Shown here: in pieces, positions 1-8,601 of the stretch
How positions within the stretch are numbered: position 1 is the stretch's first letter
Layout: each line of letters opens with the position of its first letter
Assembly (NCBI GenBank): GCA_002425245.1
Contig: DILW01000169.1
Coordinates: 1-64,000, forward strand
Source: Betaproteobacteria bacterium UBA5582
GTDB taxonomy: Bacteria; Pseudomonadota; Gammaproteobacteria; Burkholderiales; Rhodocyclaceae
DNA: 64,000 nucleotides
Reading direction: 5' to 3'
The notes under the pieces: generated by a model
What the model saw: the letters and a program-made list of their open reading frames with translations, nothing else
The model's database searches: none
Told to the model about the DNA's origin: nothing
Position numbers and translations under genes: made by a program

Positions 1-160
<160 letters not shown>

Positions 161-466
161 ATGAAACTCCAGCACCTCGCCATCGGCGACCGCTTCGAAT
201 ACGACGGGAAAATTTTCGTCAAGACCGGCCCGCTGACCGCTTCTTCGGACCAGGGCGGGCAGCAGATCATTCCCCGTTACGCCGTGCTCAAGCCGCTCGA
301 CCAGCCGGCGTCGGGGAACAAGACAGCCGGCCGTGACCGGGTAAACAAGGCGGCGGTGCTCGCCGCTTTCGACCGCTTCTACCGGACCAGCGAACGGCTC
401 TGCGACACTGGCGCACAGGCCGAGCTGGCGCGGGCACGCAGCGAATTCCTGAAAATATTCGAGTGA
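161..466 (+). CDS. Conserved hypothetical protein, 101 aa
   Basis: This is a small soluble protein with no signal peptide, membrane segment or cysteine cluster, and I do not recognise a named family. The N-terminal half (KLQHLAIGDRFEYDGKIFVK) reads like a small beta fold. The second half is helical and charged (RVNKAAVLAAFDRFYRTSER). An AGGA stands 6 bases before the ATG. The stop codon is directly followed by the stop of the convergent dGTPase gene, so the two genes meet tail to tail without a spacer. Codon use is typical of the GC-rich neighbours, which supports it as real. No function is proposed. Confidence 0.6.
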   Translation: MKLQHLAIGDRFEYDGKIFVKTGPLTASSDQGGQQIIPRYAVLKPLDQPASGNKTAGRDRVNKAAVLAAFDRFYRTSERLCDTGAQAELARARSEFLKIFE

Positions 467-1819
467 TCAGGTCGGCAGGTCGACACCCTTGAGCTTGCGG
501 TACATGTCGACCGCGTAGGAGTCGGTCATGCCGGCGACGAAATCGGCCACCTGCAGCAGGCGCACGTAGGGATCGGCATCTGGCTTGCCGTCGTGGCCGA
601 GGAATTGCGCCGGCAGCAGCCTGAGCAGCATGCGTTCGCGCTGGGTCATGCGCGTACCGGGCGCATCGGCGGCCGCCTCGACGGCGTTGCTGAACAAGGC
701 GAGCAAGGCGCCGAGCACCTCGAAACCGGCGGTTTCGATTTCCAGCGCCGGCCGCGCCGTGTAGATGGTTTCCTTGGCCACCCGCAACACCGCCTGCAGC
801 GGCACGCCGACCGGCGACTGGTCGAGCAGTTCCTCGTCGAAACTGCCGTCGAGGATGGCCGCCTCGTTTTCCAGGAAGACCGCCGCCGCGCTCTCCAGCA
901 GCCGGCCAATGGCCTTGGCGCGCAGGTATTCCAGCCTTTCCTTGGGATCCTGCAGGCGGTCGAGCCGGCCGCCGTTGACCGTTGATCCGGCCAGGTCGGC
1001 GAGCAGGCATTCGGCGTCCTTGTAGGGCACGAAGCCGAGCCGGGCGGCGTCTTCGAGATCGACGATCAGGTAGCAGGTGTCGTCGGCAACCTCGACCAGG
1101 AAGGCCAGCGGATGGCGGCGCCAGGCGGTGCCTGGGATGCGTTCGACCAGGCCGGTGGAAGCGGCGACGCGGGCAAAGTTGTCGGCGTCCTGCTGGAAGA
1201 AGCCGAATTTCTTGCCGCTCTTGCCGTCCAGTTCGCTATCGACGGCGGAAGGCCGCGGATATTTGGTAAAGGTGGCCAGCACCGCGCTGGTCAGCTGCAG
1301 GCCGCCGGGATTGGCCGGACTCTGCAGGCGGGAAACGATGCGGAAACCCTGAGCGTTGCCCTCGTAGCGCTCGAAATCCGCACGCTGCGCGGCGCTGAAA
1401 TCATGGCGTTCGAGCAGGCCGGAAACACGGAACCACTCGCGGATCGCATCCTCGCCGGCATGGCCGAACGGCGGGTTGCCGATATCGTGCGCCAGACAGG
1501 CGGCGGCGACGATGGCGCCGAAATCCCCCGATTCGACATCCTTCAGCCCATGCCGGGCAATGATCTCGCGGCCGACCACGGCACCCAGCGAACGGCCGAC
1601 GCAACTGGCCTCCAGGCTGTGCGTCAGGCGGGTGCGCACGTAATCGCTCTTCGACAGCGGGAAAACCTGGGTCTTGTCCTTCATCCGGCGGAAGGCCGAA
1701 GTGAACACGATGCGGTCGTAATCCTGCTGGAAGGCGGTGCGCTCCGCCGTGCCCGGCGCCTTGCCAGCGCCCAGGCGCTCACTGGAGAGCAGTTTTTCCC
1801 AGATTTTCTTCTTGCCCAT
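467..1819 (-). CDS. dgt: Deoxyguanosinetriphosphate triphosphohydrolase-like protein
   Basis: HD-superfamily dNTP triphosphohydrolase, which splits dGTP (and often other dNTPs) into nucleoside and tripolyphosphate and so tunes the dNTP pool. The metal-binding HD signature is visible: RTRLTHSLEA for the first His and AHDIGNPPFGHAGE for the HD pair, with a downstream Asp in LVEVADDTCYLIVDLEDA. The 450-residue length suits the type-2 dGTPase family. The frame stays open far upstream into the neighbouring thioesterase region, so the start must be chosen: MGKKKIWEKLLS at 1819 begins where family members begin. A start at 1843 adds 8 residues and has a GGAG 14 bases upstream, so it cannot be excluded. 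It lies just downstream of the thioesterase gene on the same strand and is probably cotranscribed. Confidence 0.88.
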   Translation of the reverse strand: MGKKKIWEKLLSSERLGAGKAPGTAERTAFQQDYDRIVFTSAFRRMKDKTQVFPLSKSDYVRTRLTHSLEASCVGRSLGAVVGREIIARHGLKDVESGDFGAIVAAACLAHDIGNPPFGHAGEDAIREWFRVSGLLERHDFSAAQRADFERYEGNAQGFRIVSRLQSPANPGGLQLTSAVLATFTKYPRPSAVDSELDGKSGKKFGFFQQDADNFARVAASTGLVERIPGTAWRRHPLAFLVEVADDTCYLIVDLEDAARLGFVPYKDAECLLADLAGSTVNGGRLDRLQDPKERLEYLRAKAIGRLLESAAAVFLENEAAILDGSFDEELLDQSPVGVPLQAVLRVAKETIYTARPALEIETAGFEVLGALLALFSNAVEAAADAPGTRMTQRERMLLRLLPAQFLGHDGKPDADPYVRLLQVADFVAGMTDSYAVDMYRKLKGVDLPT

Positions 1820-1854
1820 GTGGCGTCCGTCGTCATTGACCATGGGCGCCGAGT

Positions 1855-2259
1855 TTACTCCGCTTCGAGCAAGGCCCGCACATGATCGGGCAAGGGCACG
1901 GATTTTCCGGTCTGCGTATTCATCCACACCACCTTGGCCGCACCTTCGGCGTACAACTCGCCGTCGATCAGCATGTCGACATAGGTCTGGCAACTGGAGC
2001 GGCCGACTGCGCCGACATGGGTGCGCACCTCGACGGTGCCCGGATAGTTCATCGGCTTGAGGAAGGTACAGGCGGCATTGACGATCACCGGACCATCGCC
2101 GCCGGGGCGGACCATGACCTTCATGTCCTCGATCCATTCGACCCGTGCCTGCTCCATGAAGCGGAAATAGACGGTGTTGTTGACGTGCCCGTAGGCGTCC
2201 ATGTCGCCCCAGCGGATGGGCATGCGGGTGGTGTGGATGAGTTTTTTGCGATGGTCCAT
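1855..2259 (-). CDS. Acyl-CoA thioesterase, 4-hydroxybenzoyl-CoA thioesterase (YbgC) type
   Basis: A 134-residue single hotdog-fold protein. The family's catalytic block is seen near residues 15-30 as RWGDMDAYGHVNNTVYFRFM, with the Asp that activates the attacking water. The family hydrolyses short or aromatic acyl-CoA or acyl-ACP thioesters in the cytoplasm. The start at 2259 (MDHRKKLIHTTRMPIRWGD) gives the normal length; the frame continues upstream but without family similarity. The gene precedes dgt on the same strand and is divergent from the ETF:ubiquinone oxidoreductase gene. A 12-bp palindrome abuts its start codon, suggesting joint control with fatty-acid oxidation. The exact substrate cannot be read from sequence. 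Confidence 0.82.
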   Translation of the reverse strand: MDHRKKLIHTTRMPIRWGDMDAYGHVNNTVYFRFMEQARVEWIEDMKVMVRPGGDGPVIVNAACTFLKPMNYPGTVEVRTHVGAVGRSSCQTYVDMLIDGELYAEGAAKVVWMNTQTGKSVPLPDHVRALLEAE

Positions 2260-2273
2260 GAAACGATCGTTTG
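2260..2273. promoter_or_regulatory. PsrA/FadR-like operator candidate in divergent promoter region
   Basis: GAAACGATCGTTTG contains the perfect palindrome AAACGATCGTTT. It fits the published form of the PsrA operator of pseudomonads, S-AAAC-N(2-4)-GTTT-S, where PsrA represses fatty-acid oxidation and ETF genes until long-chain fatty acids are present. It lies directly upstream of the thioesterase start codon and 75 bases before the ETF:QO start, so one regulator could control both. No regulator gene of this type is in the window. The assignment rests on motif plus context. Confidence 0.45.
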
Positions 2274-2347
2274 AAAAATGGTTGAAGAAAGGTTTTCCAT
2301 ACTGTAGCGTATTGAAAAAACACCGACAACAAACCGAGGAGACAAAG

Positions 2348-3991
2348 ATGGAACGCGAAGCGATGGAATTCGACGCGGTCGTCGTCGGCGGAGGTCCCGC
2401 CGGCCTGGCCGCAGCCATCCGCCTGAAGCAACTGGCGGCGGCAAACAATCAGGAAATCTCGGTCTGCCTGATCGAGAAAGGTGCCGAGATCGGTGCCCAT
2501 ATCCTCTCCGGCGCGGTCATGGACCCGCGCGCCCTCGACGAGCTGCTGCCCGACTGGAAAACGACTGGCGCGCCGCTCAACGCCCCGGTCAGCGAGGATC
2601 GTTTCCTGATCCTGTCGGAAACAGGCGCGACGCAAGTGCCGAACGCCCTGCTCCCCGGCTGCTTCCACAACGAGGGTAATTACGTCATCTCGCTTGGCAA
2701 CCTCTGCCGCTGGCTGGGCGAACAGGCTGAGGCGCTCGGCGTCGAAATCTACCCCGGTTTTGCCGGCAGCGAAGTGCTGTTCGACGAGAACGGCGCGGTC
2801 AAGGGCGTGGCCACCGGCGACATGGGCCGCCTGCACGACGGGTCGGAAGGCCCGAACTTCCAGCCGGGGATGGAGCTGCACGGCAAATACACCTTCTTCG
2901 CCGAAGGCTGCCGCGGCCACCTCGGCAAGCAGTTGATCGCCCATTTCGCGCTCGACCGCGACGCCGACCCGCAGACCTACGGCATCGGCCTCAAGGAACT
3001 CTGGGAAATCGACCCGGCCAAACACCAGAGCGGCCTGGTCATCCACAGCGGCGGCTGGCCGATGCAGCCCGATACTTACGGCGGCGGCTTCCTTTACCAC
3101 CTGGAGAACAACCAGATCGCCATCGGTTTCGTCGTCGGCCTCGGCTACGAAAACCCGCACCTGTCGCCCTACGAGGAATTCCAGCGCTTCAAGACGCATC
3201 CGGAAATCCGCAAGTTCCTGGAAGGTGGCAAGCGCGTCGCCTACGGCGCCCGGGCGCTGACCGCCGGCGGCCTGCAGTCGCTACCGAAAACCACCTTCCC
3301 CGGCGGCGTCCTGATCGGCGACGACGCGGGTTTTCTCAACGCTGCCCGCATCAAGGGTTCGCACTGCGCGATCAAGACCGGGGCGCTGGCCGCCGAAGCC
3401 TGCTTCGAGGCACTGGCCGGCAACCGTCAGCGCGACGAACTGGTCGCCTACCCGGAAGCCTTCCGGCAAAGCTGGCTGTACGAAGAACTGCACCGCGCCC
3501 GCAACTTCAAGCCGTGGATGAGTAAAGGCCTGTGGCTGGGTTCGCTGATGTTCGGCATCGACCAGTTGCTGCTGCGCGGCAAGGCGCCATGGACCCTGCG
3601 CCACACCACGCCCGACCACGCCAAGCTGAAACCGGCCGCCGACTGCCCGAAAATCGTCTACCCGAAACCGGATGGCGTCATCACCTTCGACCGCCTGTCC
3701 TCGGTTTTTCTTTCCAGCACCAACCATGAGGAAGATCAGCCCTGCCACCTGACGCTGAAGGACGCCGCCGTGCCCATCACCGTCAATCTGGCGACCTACG
3801 ATGCACCCGAACAGCGCTACTGCCCGGCCGGCGTCTACGAGATCCTGAACGACGAAAACGGCGCCCCTCGCCTGCAGATCAACGCGCAGAACTGCGTGCA
3901 CTGCAAGACCTGCGACATCAAGGATCCGACCCAGAACATCGAGTGGGTCGTACCGCAAGGCGGCGAAGGACCGACCTACCCGAACATGTAG
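2348..3991 (+). CDS. Electron transfer flavoprotein:ubiquinone oxidoreductase
   Basis: Passes electrons from acyl-CoA and other dehydrogenases, via ETF, to membrane ubiquinone. It is 547 residues, the normal size for bacterial ETF-QO. The N-terminal FAD dinucleotide-binding motif is [18 protein letters not shown] (about residues 11-28). Near the C-terminus is the ferredoxin-like 4Fe-4S ligand block [13 protein letters not shown] (about residues 517-529), whose three Cys plus an upstream Cys (RYCPAGVYE) bind the cluster. The start at 2348 is fixed by GAGGAG 7 bases upstream; the open frame before it has no family similarity. There is no classical transmembrane helix, consistent with monotopic membrane binding. 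The divergent thioesterase and the palindrome at 2260 suggest a fatty-acid-responsive unit. Confidence 0.95.
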   Translation: MEREAMEFDAVVVGGGPAGLAAAIRLKQLAAANNQEISVCLIEKGAEIGAHILSGAVMDPRALDELLPDWKTTGAPLNAPVSEDRFLILSETGATQVPNALLPGCFHNEGNYVISLGNLCRWLGEQAEALGVEIYPGFAGSEVLFDENGAVKGVATGDMGRLHDGSEGPNFQPGMELHGKYTFFAEGCRGHLGKQLIAHFALDRDADPQTYGIGLKELWEIDPAKHQSGLVIHSGGWPMQPDTYGGGFLYHLENNQIAIGFVVGLGYENPHLSPYEEFQRFKTHPEIRKFLEGGKRVAYGARALTAGGLQSLPKTTFPGGVLIGDDAGFLNAARIKGSHCAIKTGALAAEACFEALAGNRQRDELVAYPEAFRQSWLYEELHRARNFKPWMSKGLWLGSLMFGIDQLLLRGKAPWTLRHTTPDHAKLKPAADCPKIVYPKPDGVITFDRLSSVFLSSTNHEEDQPCHLTLKDAAVPITVNLATYDAPEQRYCPAGVYEILNDENGAPRLQINAQNCVHCKTCDIKDPTQNIEWVVPQGGEGPTYPNM

Positions 3992-3994
3992 GCG

Positions 3995-4023
3995 TTATAA
4001 CCGGGCTTTTCTCGGTTTATAAT
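3995..4023 (+). promoter_or_regulatory. Candidate sigma-70 promoter for fabI
   Basis: TTATAA at 3995-4000 and a perfect TATAAT at 4018-4023 are separated by 17 bases, with the fabI start 34 bases downstream. The -35 matches consensus at four of six positions. fabI therefore probably has its own promoter and does not depend on read-through from ETF:QO. Confidence 0.5.
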
Positions 4024-4056
4024 CTCGCGGCTAAACCCCTTAGGGAGAACAAACAC

Positions 4057-4854
4057 ATGGGCTTTCTCGCCGACAAGAAGATTCTGATCACCGGGCTGCT
4101 GTCCAAGCATTCCATTGCCTACGGCATTGCCAAGGCCTGCCACCGCGAAGGCGCCCAGCTGGCGTTCACCTACCAGAACGAACGCTTCGAAGACCGCATC
4201 AAGAAATTCGCTGCCGAATTCGACAGCGACATCACCATTCCTCTCGACGTCACCAGCGACGAGCAGATCAACAATGTCTTCGTCGAACTCGGCAAGCGCT
4301 GGGACGGCCTCGACGGTCTCGTCCATTCGATCGCCTACGCGCCGACTGAAGCCATTGAGGGCGACTTCCTTGACGGCATCACCCGCGACGCTTTCCGCAT
4401 CGCCCACGAGATTTCCTCGTACAGCTACCCGGCGCTGGTCAAGGCCGCCCGGCCGATGATGCGCGGCCGCAAGAGCTCGGCGCTGGCGCTGTCCTACCTG
4501 GGCGCCGAACGGACCATGCCGAACTACAACACCATGGGCCTGGCCAAGGCCAGCCTCGAAGCCGCCACGCGCTACCTGGCCTTCTGCCTCGGCCCCGAAG
4601 GCATCCGCGCCAACGCCATCTCGGCCGGTCCGATCAAGACCCTGGCCGCTTCCGGTATCGGCAACTTCGGCAAGCTGCTCGCCTACAACTCGCACAACGC
4701 CCCGCTGCGCCGCAACGTGACCATCGAGGAAGTCGGCAATGCCGCCGCCTTCATGTTGTCCGATCTGGCCAGCGGCATCACCGGCGAAATCACCTACGTC
4801 GATGGCGGCATGAACACCGTCGCCCTGGGCAACGCCGAGCCGCTGCCGGCCTGA
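4057..4854 (+). CDS. fabI: Enoyl-[acyl-carrier-protein] reductase (NADH)
   Basis: Carries out the last step of each fatty-acid elongation cycle, reducing trans-2-enoyl-ACP with NADH; target of triclosan in other bacteria. It is a 265-residue short-chain dehydrogenase. The N-terminal cofactor region is [19 protein letters not shown] (about residues 9-27). The catalytic Tyr-x6-Lys is seen in [13 protein letters not shown], preceded by [11 protein letters not shown] as in E. coli FabI. An AGGGAG stands 8 bases before the ATG. The gene ends in a good terminator (4888-4923) and so is likely monocistronic. Confidence 0.97.
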   Translation: MGFLADKKILITGLLSKHSIAYGIAKACHREGAQLAFTYQNERFEDRIKKFAAEFDSDITIPLDVTSDEQINNVFVELGKRWDGLDGLVHSIAYAPTEAIEGDFLDGITRDAFRIAHEISSYSYPALVKAARPMMRGRKSSALALSYLGAERTMPNYNTMGLAKASLEAATRYLAFCLGPEGIRANAISAGPIKTLAASGIGNFGKLLAYNSHNAPLRRNVTIEEVGNAAAFMLSDLASGITGEITYVDGGMNTVALGNAEPLPA

Positions 4855-4887
4855 CCGGATTGCGGTCGAGCCGCAAGCACGCCATGC

Positions 4888-4923
4888 AACGCCGACCCGG
4901 CATGTCCCGGTCGGCGTTTTTCT
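4888..4923 (+). terminator. Rho-independent terminator of fabI
   Basis: A 10-bp perfect stem AACGCCGACC / GGTCGGCGTT with an 11-base loop region is followed by a T-rich tract (TTTTTCTTT). It stands 33 bases after the fabI stop and before the SulP gene. Confidence 0.8.
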
Positions 4924-4942
4924 TTGGCCCAAGGATTTCCTG

Positions 4943-6643
4943 ATGCGCCTGCTGCCCAGCTGGGCCAGCCCCTATCCTCGCCAGCACCTGGCCAGCGACG
5001 TGCTGGCCGGCATCATCGTCACCATCCTGGTCATCCCGCAGAGCCTGGCCTACGCGCTGCTCGCCGGCCTGCCGCCACAGGCCGGACTGTACGTCTCGAT
5101 CCTGCCGGTGCTCGCCTACGCGTTGTTCGGCAGCAGCATGATCCAGGCGGTGGGCCCGGTGGCGATCACCGCGATCATGACCTACTCGGTGCTGACACCG
5201 ATTGCAGCGCCGGGTTCGCCAGCCTATATCGGCCTGGCTGCCGTGCTGGCGCTGGGTTCGGGCTTGCTGCTGGTGGCCTGCGGCCTGCTGCGCCTGGGCT
5301 TCCTGGCCAATCTGCTGAGCCGCCCGGTGATCGCCGGCTTCATCTCCGGTTCGGCCGTGCTCATCGTGTTCAGCCAGTTGAAGCATTTCTTCGGCATCCA
5401 GCCGGCCGGTAGCGACGCTGCCACGGTTCTGCGTGCCCTAGTCGATGGCGGGCATCTGGAAATGGCCAGCCTGATCGGTCTGCTCGCTGTCCTCGCTCTC
5501 GCTTTCGCCCGTCTGTGGCTGGCCGGGCTGCTCGGACGGATCGGCCTGAAACAGGCGGCCGCCGCCTTCGTCGTCCGCCTGTTTCCGCTGCTGGTGGTGT
5601 TGACCGGCACCCTGGCGGTAATCGTCTGGGATCTCGACCGGACTCACGGCGTCGCCGTCGTCGGCCGCATCGCTGAAGGCCTGCCCGGGCTGGTACCGTT
5701 CATGCCGGCAGCGGCCGAAATACGGCAACTCGCCCTACCCATCCTGCTGGTGGCCTTGATCGGCATGGTCCAGAACATTTCCATGGGCCAGGCCCTGGCC
5801 ATCCGCCGCCGCGAACGGCTCGACGCCAATGCCGAACTGCTCGGCCTGGGCAGCGCCAACGTGGTCGCCGCCTTCTCCGGCGGCATGCCGGTCGGCGGTG
5901 GCGTATCCCGCACCGCCGTGAACGTCGCCGCGGGCGCACAAACGCCCCTGGCCAGCATTGTTTCGGCCGCGGCCATGCTCGTTGTCGTCGCCGGCGCCGC
6001 GCCCCTGTTCGCCCGCCTGCCGCTGGCCGTACTCGCCGCCAGCATCATCGTTGCCGCCGTCAGCATGATCGACCTGCGCACCCTGCGTCAGGCCTGGCAG
6101 TACGACCGGGCCGACGGACTTGCCGCCTGGGGAACCGCGGTCGGTGTCTTCCTGCTCGGCCTGGAAGCCGGCATCGGGCTGGGCATCCTGTTCTCGCTGG
6201 CGACCCTGCTCTATCGTGCCAGTACGCCTCACATCGCGGTTCTCGGGCGAATTCCCGACAGCGAGCATTTCCGCAATGTCGACCGCCATGCGGTTGAAAC
6301 CCTGCCCGGCGTCCTGTTCCTGCGTATCGACGAGAGCCTGTTCTTCGGCAACCTGTACGCGCTCGAATCGCGACTGGCGAGCGAACTGGAAAAAGCCGGC
6401 GACACCCGGCACGTGGTCCTGATCATGAACGCAGTCAATCGCGTCGACGCGACCGCCATGGAGGTCCTCAACGACCTCAACCGCGACCTCGGCGGTCGCG
6501 GCATCGCCCTGCATTTCGCCGAAGTGAAGGGGCCGGTGCAGGACCGGCTGATCGGCACGCCCTTGTGGCAGAGCCTGTCGGGGCAGGTATTCCTGTCGGT
6601 GAACGACGCCTACGAAAACCTGTCCCGGACCAGTGCGGAATGA
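4943..6643 (+). CDS. SulP family inorganic anion transporter with STAS domain
   Basis: A 566-residue inner-membrane anion transporter; SulP proteins carry sulfate, bicarbonate, molybdate or dicarboxylates, and the substrate here cannot be fixed. The SulP signature is near the N-terminus (ILVIPQSLAYALLAGLPPQ, about residues 30-48), followed by about a dozen hydrophobic segments up to residue ~425. The C-terminal STAS domain (about 440-560) contains NRVDATAMEVLNDL, with Thr at the regulatory phospho-site position. The start at 4943 has AAGGA 8 bases upstream. No sulfate-assimilation genes are adjacent. It is convergent with ppiD, the stops 3 bases apart. Confidence 0.9.
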   Translation: MRLLPSWASPYPRQHLASDVLAGIIVTILVIPQSLAYALLAGLPPQAGLYVSILPVLAYALFGSSMIQAVGPVAITAIMTYSVLTPIAAPGSPAYIGLAAVLALGSGLLLVACGLLRLGFLANLLSRPVIAGFISGSAVLIVFSQLKHFFGIQPAGSDAATVLRALVDGGHLEMASLIGLLAVLALAFARLWLAGLLGRIGLKQAAAAFVVRLFPLLVVLTGTLAVIVWDLDRTHGVAVVGRIAEGLPGLVPFMPAAAEIRQLALPILLVALIGMVQNISMGQALAIRRRERLDANAELLGLGSANVVAAFSGGMPVGGGVSRTAVNVAAGAQTPLASIVSAAAMLVVVAGAAPLFARLPLAVLAASIIVAAVSMIDLRTLRQAWQYDRADGLAAWGTAVGVFLLGLEAGIGLGILFSLATLLYRASTPHIAVLGRIPDSEHFRNVDRHAVETLPGVLFLRIDESLFFGNLYALESRLASELEKAGDTRHVVLIMNAVNRVDATAMEVLNDLNRDLGGRGIALHFAEVKGPVQDRLIGTPLWQSLSGQVFLSVNDAYENLSRTSAE

Positions 6644-6646
6644 ATC

Positions 6647-8524
6647 TCAGCGCTCGGCGCCGTTGAGCGCCTTGTCGTTGATTTCGACCTTGTAGCGGCC
6701 GCGCAGGGCATCCAGGTACATCTGCACGTCGTCCTGGGCGGCCAGCGAACGCAGTTGACCGATCAGGCCTTGACGGCGGACGTCGTCGATCTTCTCGCCG
6801 GCATCGACCTTGTTCAGGCGATACAGCGCGTAGCCGGCACCCGGAAGTTCGACGCCAACGTAACTTGGCAGCGGGCTGGTGCGCATGCGGAACACCGATT
6901 GCGCGGCCTGCGGCGGCAGCTGGCGGGCGTCCATGCGCGACACGCGATGGCTGGTGCCCCAGGCCTGCTTGTCTTCGCCGCCCTTGAGCGCGGCCAGGCG
7001 GGCTTCGCCGTCGGCCTTGGCCAGTTTCAGGGCTTCCTGATTGGCGAGCAGGTTGTCGATCGACGCCTTGACCGATTCGAAGGGCTGCAGCGCAGCCGGC
7101 TTGTACTCAACGATCCGGGCGGCGACCAGGGTATTCGGGCCGATTTCGACCGCCTCGGTGTTGCGCTTGTTCTTCACCGTATCGTCCGAGAACAGGGCTG
7201 CCAGCAGCTTTTCGTTGGCCAGCGGACCATTCGCCGGATTGGCCTGGCGACCCAGCCAGCCGCTCTGTTCGATCTTGAGCTTGAACTGATCGGCCACCGG
7301 TTGCAGGCTGTCCGACTGCTCGTAGACCATGTTGCTGAACGACTCGGCAGCTTCGGCGAACTTGCGGGCAGCGGCGGCTGCCTTCAGCTCGGCGACGATT
7401 TCGCCACGCACCTCGGCGAGCGGCTTTTCCTTGGTGGCGCGGACGGCGACCAGCTTGATGATGTGGAAACCGAAATCGGATTCGACGATGCCGGAGATTT
7501 CACCTTCCTTCAAGCCGAAGGCTGCGTCCTCGAAGGGCTTGACCATCATGCCGCGACCGAAGAAGCCGAGATCGCCGCCCTGGCTGGCCGAACCCGGATC
7601 GTCGGAGCTCTGGCGGGCCAGTTCGGCAAAAGCGGCCGGCTTCTTCTGCACTTCCTTGAGCACTTCCTCGGCCTTGGCCCGCGCCTTGTCCTTGCCCAGC
7701 TTTTCCAAACCGATCAGGATGTGGCTGGCCCGGCGCTCTTCCGGCTGCTGGTAGCGTTCCTTGTGGCCGTCGTACCAGGACTGGACTTCGGCATCGCTGA
7801 CTTCGACCGCGATGTTTTCCTGGCTCAGGACCACGTATTCGGCGCGTGCCTGGTCCGGCGTCTGGAACTGCTGGCTGTTCTCGTCGTAGAACTTGCGTGC
7901 TGCATCGTCAGCCAGCTTGACCTGGGCCAGGTAATTCTTGACCGGCAGGAGCAGTTCCTGGACTTCACGCTGTTCGGTCTGCAGGGCCAGGATGCGCTCG
8001 CCGACGGAGGTCGACAGCATGCCGCTCTGGCCGATGGTGCCCGCCAGCTGCTGCAGGGTCAGATCCTGGCGGACCTGGGCTTCGAAACCGGCCGGGCTCA
8101 TGCCCTGGGCGCTGAGCAGAGCCTCGTAACGCTCGCTGGAGAACTTGCCGTCCTGCTGGAAGGCCTCGATGCCGGCGATGGCGTTGCGCACCGCGTCGTC
8201 GCTCACGAACAGGCGGCGCTTGCCGGCCTCCAGGGCGAGCAGGCGACGGTCGATGACGTCGTCGAGGATCGCCTTGCGGAATTCGGGATTGTCGAACATT
8301 TTCGGATCGACCTGGCCGAGCTGGTTGCGCAGCCGTTCCTGCTGCTCGCGCATCACTTGCTGGAACTCCTGCTGCGAGACGCCGACGCCACCGACCTTGG
8401 CGACATCGGTACCGCCACCGCCATCGCTGACGTAGGATTCAAGACCGAAGAAGGCAAACGGGAGGGCGATCAGCACCAGGAACACCTGGACGATCTTCTT
8501 GTTGTTGCGGACTGCGTCGAACAT
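6647..8524 (-). CDS. ppiD: Peptidyl-prolyl cis-trans isomerase D, periplasmic folding factor
   Basis: An inner-membrane-anchored periplasmic chaperone that helps outer-membrane and secreted proteins leave the Sec translocon. It is 625 residues. It has a short cytoplasmic N-terminus (MFDAVRNNKKI), one transmembrane helix at about residues 12-30, a SurA-like N-terminal chaperone domain (about 35-230), a parvulin domain (about 265-360, with EERRASHILIGLEK and GGDLGFFGRGMM) and a C-terminal helical domain. In many betaproteobacteria ppiD directly follows lon-hupB. Here that run is some 49 kb away, so ppiD is detached from its usual neighbours. Confidence 0.93.
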   Translation of the reverse strand: MFDAVRNNKKIVQVFLVLIALPFAFFGLESYVSDGGGGTDVAKVGGVGVSQQEFQQVMREQQERLRNQLGQVDPKMFDNPEFRKAILDDVIDRRLLALEAGKRRLFVSDDAVRNAIAGIEAFQQDGKFSSERYEALLSAQGMSPAGFEAQVRQDLTLQQLAGTIGQSGMLSTSVGERILALQTEQREVQELLLPVKNYLAQVKLADDAARKFYDENSQQFQTPDQARAEYVVLSQENIAVEVSDAEVQSWYDGHKERYQQPEERRASHILIGLEKLGKDKARAKAEEVLKEVQKKPAAFAELARQSSDDPGSASQGGDLGFFGRGMMVKPFEDAAFGLKEGEISGIVESDFGFHIIKLVAVRATKEKPLAEVRGEIVAELKAAAAARKFAEAAESFSNMVYEQSDSLQPVADQFKLKIEQSGWLGRQANPANGPLANEKLLAALFSDDTVKNKRNTEAVEIGPNTLVAARIVEYKPAALQPFESVKASIDNLLANQEALKLAKADGEARLAALKGGEDKQAWGTSHRVSRMDARQLPPQAAQSVFRMRTSPLPSYVGVELPGAGYALYRLNKVDAGEKIDDVRRQGLIGQLRSLAAQDDVQMYLDALRGRYKVEINDKALNGAER

Positions 8525-8601
8525 GAGCAGAGAATCCTTCGAATTCGTTCAGAACGGCAAGACGAGGCTTGCCCAAAAAGGGGCAATGATACCGTAGTTG
8601 C

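Noticed and set aside
1855..3199. Continuation of the minus-strand dgt frame upstream through the thioesterase and opposite ETF:QO, giving a 910-codon frame.
   Set aside because: Similarity to dGTPase begins only at about 1819. The rest is antisense to ETF:QO or out of frame with the thioesterase.
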